Assembly (NCBI GenBank): GCA_009809945.1
Contig: WTPW01000071.1
Location: 250,721 to 314,720 of the forward strand
Reading direction: 5' to 3'
DNA length: 64,000 nucleotides
Origin: Gigaspora margarita
Taxonomy: Eukaryota > Glomeromycota > Glomeromycetes > Diversisporales > Gigasporaceae
Under the pieces are notes generated by a model that saw nothing but the letters and a program-made list of their open reading frames with translations, made no database searches and was not told the DNA's origin. Of the stretch, positions 46,709-58,700 are shown piece by piece (the stretch's first letter is position 1; each line of letters opens with the position of its first letter). The position numbers and the translations under genes were made by a program.

Positions 46709-49700
46709 TATGGGGCGGTCTTCATGTGGAGCAATTTCATATTGTATATATCTTTTGTAAGTTTAAATTCATTTGTATTTTCCTAAAGTCGTTAATAATT
46801 GTTTAAAATTATTTCGTTAATTATGTATTCTGCCACTGCTATTAGAATGTAAACACAATTTTCATAATATTTATTTTAAATTGATGATTTATATACAATT
46901 AACATACATCCAATTATTAGCGTGTTGATTATAACAATTTTTATTTGGTAAAAGTCAATTTGTAATTATTTGTTCATCGCAATAGTAATTTGCATATAAG
47001 CCAACTTAATAATTATACTTATTCTCACTCTTTTGTGGTCAAATATTAATATCCACTAATTTATCAGGTGAATTTTAAATTTATTTCGAAGATTTAAAGG
47101 CATAATTATTGTGCTTCAGAACAATTCTTTCATAAGATGATCTTGAAATGCAATCTTTAGAACCAAATAAGGATGCCTGACGAAAAGCATTCTAGTTTGT
47201 TGATCACTGGTATCCTAAATTGTTAATGAAAGCCAAAAGTCTGCTTACTGAAGGTATTTTTTATGACTAAATACTTCAGTAAATATGAATATTGTCAATT
47301 TCTTCAGTTGTCTCAAAATTTATGAAAATAGCTGAAAATCGAATCATTAAATTTCACTAACTATAAGTAAATTAATAAGATGTGAAGCATTATACAAATT
47401 TTAATACTCAAATTAATTGACGTTAGGCAACTTTATAGCTAATTTTCATAAATTCAAGACAAAGGATAAAAATTGATCAATGTTCATTTGAAAAAATCTG
47501 TGCATTTAGGAAATATCCGTGAAATACAAAGATTTATAGAGCTTTTTTCAATAACGGAATTAACTTTCAGTAGCATATTCGACTTTCAGACATAACAGAA
47601 ATTACAACTGTTTTCATAAATTTTAGAATAATTGATAAATTAATCGGTTGAATAATTGAGTCACTAACGTTGTAATCTATCAATTCGACTGGTTAATTTT
47701 TACCAGCTATCCTAGAATTTATGGAAACAACTGTAAATTCCATCCGGAAATATTAAGTCCATGGTTATACATTTTCAGCAAGCATCCTCAGAATTAGGCT
47801 ACAAAATACTGTTTGCCCTTAAGCAAGGTTCTTTGAATATTTAATTTTTTAAATAAATTAGAAAAATTCCACCTTTACTTAAGGACTAAAGTAATGTTGT
47901 TAGAAGTTTATTTTCAGATCATTTATTATGAGAATCGATCTGAAGCTAGCACATCAAACTGTATAAACTAAACAAATTTCATTCATTTTAGCAAGTAAGT
48001 ATGTAATCACTTAATTCTTTGAAATCAATATTTATAACTTTTTACTAAAGTAGTTTTTAAATGAGACAAATTGAAAAATACAACTCCATTACGTAAGCAT
48101 ATTTTTATTATAATAAAATAGTTATACAGTATTTTATTATGCCACAACTTATAATTGTATGTTATTAGACAATTTGACAAGCTTGACCCCACTACGTAAG
48201 CATATTTTTATTATAATAAAAGTTATATTTTATTATGCCACAACTTATAATCATATTTTATTAGATTGTACGTATAAATTTTATTTTTTATGCTTTCAAT
48301 AGCTTCTTAGACAAGGTTCTGTTAAATACATATATTATTTAATTTTAACAAATCTACATATTAATAGCGAGTAAGTATAAATTATATAAGTTTATAAGAA
48401 TTTTTTTATTGTTTATAATAATATTTAATAAATTATTAGCAAGTATGTATAAAATTTTATTTATATTTAAGATAATGTCATATAATTACTTATTAAACGT
48501 GAATTAAAATAAATTAATAGGATGTAAGTAAGCATTATTTTATTCTTTATTTTTTATTTTCTTATTTTTTTTTTTACTATACGACACAAATTCCAGCAGT
48601 ATATAAAATCTATGTGCACAATGTGCTCACGTGCACATGTTTTTAAAAAGTTTCACATGTTTTTGGCTGGGAATGTGCACGTAATTCACATGATTTGGGG
48701 CTAAATAGTGCACTAAATTGTTAGTAAAATACAGAAGTTGTGCACATAGAGCACACTGTGCACATAATTTATTGTATAAATATTTAAATTTATTTATATA
48801 AATTTAATTTATCAAAGTCATATAGTGCACAAATTTTTAAATTTGTTCACATAAATTATGTGTACAATGTGCACAAGATTCACATACTTTTGGGATCAAA
48901 TTTTATACACTGAATTCCAGTACTTTTTATTATACCGGATGTTAGAAAAGCATTAAACTGTCCCTTTTTTTAGTGCCCTTATTAGAAAATATTATTACTA
49001 TTACTATTATTTATCGTTATTTTTATATACGGTCACTAAAAAAAAAAGGACTATTTGTGACTTTTCTAGCACCCGGTATAATATCTTATTGCTACGTTAG
49101 TGCGATGACTAAATATCAATTTTTAATATCAATTTAAAACACCGGACTTTCGATATTTTATATCAGAAATAATAGGAGGACTGTCCCAAATGAGAGGATG
49201 ATATGATAGGTTACACAATGTAATGAAAAAATTTTTATACGGTTTAAAATACTTTTTTCGAAAGTTCGGGTAGCATAACTTTCTAAATGTGATGGATGAA
49301 TTAACGCTTTTACTTCGCCTTATAATTTATCTATTTGATCCATTTTAATCCCACATCCTTTGTTTTGTAATCTGATTGGCCTATTTACAAAATTCTCGAT
49401 ATTATTGTCACATGACTATATCGGAAATATTTGGACGGTCCTTCCTGCTATCAGAGATAGTATTTCGCATTATGCCAGGGTGTTTCAAAAGTTCCTATAC
49501 AAGGTCCTTTTTTAAGTGACCTTATAGATAGAGATCACGATGATTATTTGCATATTTGCATAAATAATCTCTATAATAAGGTCACTTAACAGTTAAAAAA
49601 AAAGGGTCCATGCATAATAACTTTTTTAACAAGACATTATGTCTCAGAGTTGGCATACAGTACGTCATATTTTATTTATTTTGCAACTGATATACATTAT

Positions 49701-52700
49701 GTATAAGAACTTTTGAAACACCCAGTATATATGTTCATATGAAATATCCTCTGCACAATATATCTGTCATAAAATGAGAGATGCTCATAAGTATTTCGCA
49801 AGTTTTTATTTGATATTTGTATAACTCCAAGTTTCTTAGTCACTGTGCTACATGAATTTGATCTTAATAACACATGAAGCATTGGGTATTCGGTCAACAA
49901 TGTTTGCAAAACTATATGTGATATTATGTGAAAATTAATTATTGGAAATTTTTTTTTGAATTTAATGGCCAGGATAGTGATCAAGATAGTAGCTGGGTTA
50001 TTTATAACTTTTTATATATAATTTAATTTAATAGTAAGGAATGACTTGTATGTTTTAAGTTGTCTAGAGCGAATGGCTTTACTTTTTCAATTATTTTAAC
50101 ATAAATCGATTCTTAAACACCTTTATAACAAAGTTACGTTAGAAATATTATATTCTAGTATTAAATTTTTTGCCCACAATAAAAATATCTTTCTTAGAAT
50201 AGTTACATCATGAAACAGAATATTTGTAAAGAGTCAGCTTGAAATTTAAATATTAATGTTAAAAAAGTTTCAACGTAACTTTGTTATAAAGGTGTTTAAG
50301 AATCGATTTATGCTAAAATAATTAAGAAAAATAAAGCTATTCGCTCTAGACATCTAAAAACATACAAGTCACTCTTTACTATAAAATTATATTTAAAAAG
50401 TGATAAATAATCCCAGTCACTATCTTGATCACTATCCTGATCATTAAATTCAAAAAAATTAATTATTATATGGTACCACATAGTTTTGATTTACATGTTG
50501 ACCGAACACCCCAATGATGCATAGTATGCATTTACATAATTTCCATTTACATAAAGTGTTCAAATTTATTAATTTAAAATTTATTATAAATTGTATTATG
50601 TGCAAACGAATTAATAGATTGTAAGTATTTTTTTAATTTTGACTTAAATTTAATTCTAATTTTTTTTTAAAAAATCTTAAACCGATATTAATTTACAAAT
50701 TTTTGCTTCTAAATATATTAAATTAAAATATCTACAAGGTTGTAAGTATTAAATTTTATTATTTGTAGTCAAACCATTTGAGTTTATTAGTTATGTTTTA
50801 ACTTAAATTAATAATAATAGCGGGTAAATATAAATTTTAATCATATGATTTAATATTATAATCTTTTATTTATTTTTAAAATAAAATTAAATTTATTATT
50901 TTTAATAGAATGTAAGCATATATATTATTTATGTACGAGTATCGCAGAGTGAAAACCTATAACCGTATTTAATGATTTACTATTATTACAATTTTTCGCT
51001 CTGCAATACTTATATAAAATAAATATTCAAAATATTAAATATTAAAATTTTTATTTATATTATAGAGGATAAGTATAATATTGTTATTTGAAATAATTTT
51101 TATTAAGTTTACATTAGTAATAATTATTATAATATAATTACAAAATTTAAAATTTAAATTATATTATACTAATAATTACCACTAGTAAGAATTAGAATTA
51201 GTTATAAAAGCAATGCTCAGTTAATTAACTTGTTAACTAAATATAGTAGCAATTAAATCAACTTTTAGTTAACAATTTTAATTTATAGTCAACATAATTT
51301 TTTTAATATTGATATAAAGTTTTACTTTATGTTAACTAAAATTTAATAATTAATTCTTCTATTTTAAATATATAATTATTATTAGAGTGTAAGTAAATAT
51401 TTATTTATATTTGCAACTTATTATTAATTATTATTATTTTGTTTTTAAACTATATATAAATTTACTATAAATTTAATAGGTAGTAAGTATAAAATAAAGG
51501 GTACTTTTATGCATCTCCATCGGGAGGCATTTCTCTCGTATCCGTTAGCCAATAGCGAGTCATAATTTAATGTAATGTAACACGATCAAAAATTTCAAAA
51601 CAAATGTTAGTTCGAAGAAAACCTATTTCTCAAAAAAACGAATAAGAAACTTCCTTTCACGCACTAATAAAATTTTCCTGAGCAAATTTACATATATTTG
51701 TTTTTATTCCTAACCCTAAACTAAACGCTATCCTAACATAAATAAACTTAATGAATTTTGGGAGATGCCTAGATTTCCCTAAAATAAATTAGTTTAAAAA
51801 TAACCAAATAATTTAGCTTAACAAATAATGTTTTTAATTGTATAAATTATTAGCCTGAAAGTATAAAATCAAATCTATTATTTTTATTACGAATTATAAC
51901 ATTTATTTAAAAATCTTATTTAATTATATAACAAATGCATATTTAGCGTGTAAGTAAAATATTTATTAATTATTAGTTATTACCGTGGATTATAATGAAT
52001 CGATTAAAATGAAATCTGGAGCTTCTACTTAACCTCCTAAAATCTACTTATCAGTTATACGTGTTTTCTATAAATTCTACCACTAAAGCGACCCCTAACT
52101 CTAAAAAAAATCCAAAAAAATGCTCTCAAAAATTTTGTATTTTTTGGTAGCTTTTCTATTGTATACTATGCAAAATCTCATTTTAATCTGATTTCATTTT
52201 GATCTGCACTGTTATTATTTTAATTAACATATATTATTTTAAATACAATTATTTGTTAGTATGTAAGTATAAACTTTATGCCGTGTGCAAAAATACCGTT
52301 CCTAACAGATCGTCAGCACTTCTCTTGATGGGGGTAGGAAAAAATAGATTTATATACGTCCCTGATAAGGTTCTAAAAAGAGTCTCTAAAATATTATACT
52401 ACTATAGCAAAGTATATGGAAATAATTTTAGGATTAGGGTTCGTATTTAAGACCCTATCAGGAACTGTATTCAAATAAATTTTTTTTATCCCATCAAGAT
52501 CGGTACTGCTGATCTATTAGGAATAGTATTTTGGCATATTGTTTAATTTATTTTAAACTTTATATAACTTTTATTATATAAATTTAATAGCCTGTAAGTA
52601 TAAATTGTTGAAAAATATTAAACAACTCAGCTTAATAAATAATAATCTTAATATATAAATTATTAGCACGTAAGTATAAATTTAATTTTTATTTTTAATA

Positions 52701-55700
52701 ATTTTATTTAAAAATATAACTATTTAATTTATATATATTGAATATTAGCGGGTAAATAAATATTTAAAATAAATATTTAATTTTTTTATTAATATTATTT
52801 TAAATATGTAATAATTTGTTAGTTGGTAAGTATAAAATTTAATTTATATTTTATAATTTGCTAATAAGCATTATATTTAAAGTTTTTTTTATTATTTAAA
52901 TTAATAGTTCGTAAGTATATTATCAATTTTTTTTTAATAAATATTTAAACAAATAATAGTATTTTAAAACTTTAAACATGCTAATTATTAGCTTGTAAGT
53001 ATTAACTATTATATTTAAATAATTTAAAATTTAAATAATTTTATAAGATATTGATTATAAAATGATTGGTATTATAAATTTCGTTTTATTTGAGCGAATA
53101 ATTGGCTATGTATTGTGTGCATTGGCATGTTTCAGTTAATTATTTACTCCAACAGAATAAATTTTGTAATATTTTGTCGTTGCATAATCTAATATCGATA
53201 TATTGTGCAGTTTATGATCATGTTTTACAAGTCATGATTAGCAAACTGGGAAATGTTGTATTCAGTGTTGGAAATCTTATGTTCTCATGTTCTCATGAGA
53301 ACATACCTTTAAATTTGAGAGCATTTGATATTTGTAAATGTTCTCTATAAAAAAAAAAAAATTTGAGAACATAATAATCGAAAAATATGTTCTCTATATA
53401 AGTAAGGGAATCGAGTGAAGTTTCCAAATCGTTTGAAAAGAAAACGAATAAACATAAAAGATAAGAAAGGTTGGGACAAAAATCAGAATGAATCTCTGAT
53501 AATTTCTGAAGAATTTTAAAAAAATAGTGATATAAATAAATTTTACTAATGAGAACATAAAAATTTCTGAGAACATTAAGCTAAATAAATTTGTTCATAT
53601 GAGAGCATAAATCTTAAAACAGATTTCCAACACTGGTTGTACTTATGTAATAACATACAAAATTAACAAAAAAATCTATAAATATAAGTGCTTATATAAT
53701 AATTTATAATTTATATATTATATTAAATTATTTTTATATTTATTACAAAAAATTAAAAGAGTGTAAGTAAATAGTTTAATTCTAATTTTTTTATTATAAT
53801 TAATATTATTTTAAAGATATAATAATTATTTAGTATGTAAGTATAAAATTTAATTTATATTTCATAATTTGTTTTTAAACTTTGTATAAACTTTGTTATA
53901 AATTTAATAGACTGTAAGTATAAAATAAATTATTTTAAAAATAATTAAACAAAAAGGCAATTTCTATTTGGACATGTGTCTGTACACGGGTATATAGAAA
54001 AGTCAGGATCCAGTGTAGCGCAAAATTATAACTTTCTTTAAATAATTGTTTATATCTAAATATTGATCATGAAACCGCCTTTCAGCTTCTAAAAAACAAA
54101 ATACCTCATGAAATTTAGTATAAGCTATCATCCTACCTTTACCTAGGCTTACTTTACCCTAATTTAGCGAGGTTTATCTTTCTTCTAAATATTTCAAACA
54201 AATACTAACTTAAGATTTTAATTATACTATATTATTAGCTTGTAAGTATAAATTACAAGTTATATTTCAAATAATTTATATTATGAATTATAAATTATTA
54301 AATTGTTTTATACTTATTGAAATAATTAAAAGCATGTAAGTAATAATTATTTTTAAAAAATATTTAAGCAATATTTAAATTAATTATTTTATTTTTAAAT
54401 CTGTTAAATAAAGTTATAAAATGTAAGTACAAATTGTATTAATTAATATACTTATACAGTCAACTCTTTCTATAACGAACTGTTGGTTCTTGCTGTTAAA
54501 AAAAGTTCGCTATATAAAGCTACTATGTTTTCTTAAGAAACCCATGACTCTTTTTATACCGAACTATTATAAAATTTAAAATTTTTTAGTTCATTATATC
54601 CAGAGTTCGTTATATAGAGATTCGGTATAAAGAGAGTTAACTCATTTATAATGTTACAATAAATTATTAAATAATTTTTATAAATATTCAAAATCTATTA
54701 AATAAAGCCGCGTGTAAGTATATAGATTATATTAGTTATATAAGTTTTGTAAATATTTAAAACTGTTTTGCTATTTGTTATTAATGACTGCTTTTAATAT
54801 ATTAAATAAAGCTGCATGTAAGTATAGATTTATTAGTTATATAAGCTTTGTAAATATTTAAAACTGTTTTACAATTTGTTATTAATGACGGCTTTTAATC
54901 TATTAAATAAAGCGGCTAGTAAGTATAGATTATATTAGTTATAAAAGTTTTGTAAATATTAAAATTATTTTGTAATTTGTTATTAATGACTGCTTTTCAC
55001 ATATTAAATAAAGCTGCATGTAAGTATAGATTGTATTAAATAATTTTTATAAATATTCGAAACCGTTTTTACAATTAATAACTGCTTTTAAATTTATTAA
55101 ATAAGTATTTTTATAAGTTGTTATTGGATGTAAGTGTAAATTATATAAAAAAATTGAATTTTGTTGCAATTTATTATTAATAAATACTTTTAAATCTGTT
55201 AAATAAGTTATTTTATGTAAGTATAAATTGTATTAATTAATATAATATAATTTTTTTTTGAAATTATTAATATATTTTTGATATTAAATAACTTAAATTT
55301 ACTTGTTTATTTTAATAAAATAATTATCAATATATTATTTTGACAAAATAATTTTAATAAGTTGAAATTATTAAAATATAATTATTAAATTAAAGATCAT
55401 TCAAAAATATAATATAAAACAATTAGTTAAACTATAGACTAATTAATTGGTTTATATTATAAATATATTACTTTGCAAAAAAACTTAATAATTTTGAAAT
55501 TCAATACCGGTAATTAACATTTGATAATTCTAAACTTGTTAAAATTATCTTATTAAGATAAACATTTTATTTTATCAAAAATAGACCAGTAGATCAAAGT
55601 TATTTAAAGTTAAAAAATATTAGATTGATCTTAAGTATAAGTGGATGTATATAATAATATAAATTCATAATATATATATATATTAGCTATTTTGAACTAA

Positions 55701-58700
55701 TTTCTAAACAATTTGAATCAGAATTAGAGTCTAGGTTAGAGGTAGAGTTTAAATTATCTTAAAATAAATAGTTTAATATAAATATATTTATATACCTACC
55801 TATACTAAAGAAAATCCAAATATTAAATTATATAAAGTTTTATAATTAGACTATACAGATCCAATATTTTGGTTTTTATAATATAAAATTTCTAAATAAA
55901 TCTCGCCAACTAGCTTTTTTAGTTTATATATATCAAAATTTATAAAATTTTTTTGGAAGTTTTCAAAATTTGATCTAACTAGATTTTGAAAACCAGTTGG
56001 TTAATTTTGTATAGTCTCAATTAGTTAATTTTGCATGGTCTCAATTACCAACTAAATAATTTTTATAATTGTTATAATAGGATGTAAGTATAACATTAAT
56101 TTTAATATAAATGTTTAGAACTGTTTTTGCAATTTATTAACAATAATTGCTTTTAAATTGGTTAAATAAAGTAATGAAAAGTAAGCATAGATTAATTAAT
56201 AGACTAAATATGTTTATATTTTGATTTTAATATATTATTTTTATTAAATAAATGTTGAATTACAGAAAGTAAGTATATAATGTTTAAATAATTTTTACTT
56301 TAAATCTATTTTTATAATAAAACATTATACGGCATATATAAAATTGCAATATTATTTTGAATTAATGTACAAATTTTATTTATAATCAAATAGTAACTTT
56401 AATCATTAGAAAGTGAGCATGAAAAATCTATATTTTTCAGACAAAGATTTTCCAAATTATGATTTATATTAAATACTTTTTGACCGTTTAATTATTAGGG
56501 AGTAAGTATAAAAATTTTATTTTTACTTTAAAGTCAGTGTTTCACAATAATAATTAATTTTAATTAAACTGACAGCTTGTAACGTTTAATTATTAGGGAG
56601 TATGTATAAAATTTTTATTTTTACTTTAAAGTCAGTGTTTCACAGTCATAATTAATTTTAATTAAACTGACAGCTTGTAAGTATAAATTAACGAAATCAT
56701 ATTTTTAAAATAAGAATTTAATTCTCAAAAAATTTCTAGGGAGTAAGTATCATTTTGTCAAAATAGATAATTCAAATTAATTTATTTAAATATAACTAAT
56801 TGTATTATCAAATTAATAGACGGTGAGTAATAATAGGCTTTTTTTAAAAAAAAAGCCAATGTTTTCACGCATACTTATTATTTCATTTATGTAATTGTCA
56901 AATTTCCAGTGGGTAAGTGTAAAAGTTTATAATTCTATTTTTAACATGAATATGAATATATTTTAAGTATTATTTTTATTAATAGAAAAGAGTGAGTATA
57001 CAAATCATTATTTTTAAGATTATTCATAAGGATTATAAAGACCAAACAAAATTATTTTTCACAAAAGAAATGGAGTATGCAGGAATTGTAATAATCCCAA
57101 CACTTATCCAGCGTGGTGTAAAAAATGTGATCCTAAAAAAATAACCAAAGGGTGGTCAAGTGGAAATAAAGATATCGATAATTGCATTAAAGAATTCCAG
57201 CTTAAAACTACAGAATACGAGAAGGTGATTGAATGGATTCATTTTGATAAACTAACTAATTTGCAAAAAATTGGAGAAAATGGAGACGAAGTATCATTCA
57301 TAGCAACCTGGAAAGATGGTATCCGTAAAATCGGACCTGATAATGTGCAGTCACGCAATGAATCTTGTAGTGTTAACCTCAAAACATTCTCTGGTTCCCA
57401 AACAAGCACTTCAAATTTTATTGAAGAAGTAAGATAAAATCATAAATTTATCAACAATTTACAACATAGAAAGTGCAACATTACTAATACATTATCCATC
57501 AACTTTAAAGTTTAAGGCAAAGGCACTTATGCAAGCAGCTAACAGCATAATTTATGGAATAACTAAAGACGACACAACCTCTAACGGATATATGATAGTA
57601 GTCCCAGATGAATTTAGTTCTAAAAGAAAGAAAACTTATGGCCAATGCGTGCATTGCAAGCATTATAACACTTCTTTAGCCTGGTGCCAATCATGTGATA
57701 TTTGGAAAATAACTCAAAAGTGGACAAAATGGACAAGTGGAGTTCAAGATATCGATAATTGCATTAAAGAATTCCAGCTTAAAGCTACAGAATACGAGAA
57801 GGTGATTGAATGGATTCCTTTTGATAAACTAACTAATTTGCAAAAGATTGGAGAAAATGGAGACGAATATCATTTATAGCAACCTGGGAAGATGGTATCC
57901 GTAAAATCGGACCTAATAATGTGCAGTCACGCAATAAATCTTGTAGTGTTAACCTCAAAACATTACCTGGTTCCCAAGCAAGCACTTCAAATTTTATTAA
58001 AAAAGTAAGATAAAATCATAAAATTTATCAACAATTTATAGTGCGGGACGCTTAAAGGCTTCACAAATTTTAATAGCTAATAATTTTAATATAAAAATAA
58101 TATCACAAAAAACAAGCCACTATTTTGTAGTTTAGCTAATTTGCTACAACTTAACGGCCTTATTTTTTTTTAAAAAAACATTGTATACTTTTTTAATTAA
58201 TGTGTTTAAAAGTATAGTATTTTTAAAAGATACGTAAAAATTTAGCTTAAAATGGGACAAGACAAGTCACATGATTTTAGCTTACTGCTATCGGCTAATG
58301 TAAATTAATTTTAAATTAATTTTAAATTAATTTTAAAATATTTTTAATAATTAATTTTCAGCGCAAGAATTCACAAAGACATCAAATTGTAATATGAAAT
58401 TTTTTGAAAATGGGCCAAATTTTAGAATGTAGCCTTTAAATGTCCTGCACCGTACAACATAGAAAATGCATACTAATACGTTATCCATCAACTTTAAAAG
58501 TTTAAGGTACTTATACAAGCAAATAATAGCATAATTTATGGAATAACTAAAGACGACGCAACCTCTAACGGATATATGATAGTCGTCCCAGATGAGTATA
58601 GTTCTAAAAGAAATAGATCTTATGGACAATGTGTGCATTGCAAGCATTACAACACTTCTTTAGCCTGGTGCCAATCATGTGATATTTGGAAAACAACTCA

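Larger units (their letters stand above)
46757..57067 (+). other. Microexon array: 49 candidate exons of 3-27 nt
   Basis: Each site reads (A/T-rich)AG, then 3n bases, then GTAAGTATAAA or close. First bases: AAT 46846; 27 nt 46921; CAA 47992; 27 nt 48066, 48169; ATT 48265; CGA 48368; CAA 48440; GAT 48521; ATT 50618; GTT 50739; CGG 50821; AAT 50909; AGG 51066*; AGT 51386; GTA 51480; CCT 51854*; CGT 51947; TAT 52260; CCT 52591; CAC 52667; CGG 52749; TTG 52823; TTC 52908; CTT 52992; AGT 53760; TAT 53834; ACT 53911; CTT 54239; CAT 54333; 9 nt 54414; 6 nt 54708, 54812, 54913, 55014; 12 nt 55118; 9 nt 55208; GAT 56081; 9 nt 56172; AAA 56266, 56410; GGA 56499; CTT 56576; GGA 56597; CTT 56674; GGA 56740; ACG 56820; TGG 56910; 6 nt 56986. 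Starred sites lack a GT donor. 56576 and 56597 are 18 nt apart, so not both usable. All introns are phase 2. Confidence 0.75.

Noticed and set aside
46565-46786. Open frame of Ile/Phe repeats beginning at a TTG
   Set aside because: It is produced by a (TTTTTATTA)n run inside the 5' intron. The exon inside it is used in another frame.
46985-47990. Extra microexons in the first long intron of gene C
   Set aside because: Candidates such as a 21-nt piece before 47260 introduce a stop in the required phase; the 9-nt piece at 47510 fits the frame but has a weak donor. Not enough support.
48301-48330. Five-base exon ACAAG after CTTCTTAG
   Set aside because: Not a multiple of three, and followed by a poor donor (GTTCTG).
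47990-57000. Regularly spaced GTAAGTAT motifs as a CRISPR-like or simple satellite array
   Set aside because: Spacers vary freely and are A/T-rich, the invariant part is a splice acceptor and donor around a variable triplet, and the joined triplets form an open frame in phase with a kinase exon. A plain satellite would not do this.
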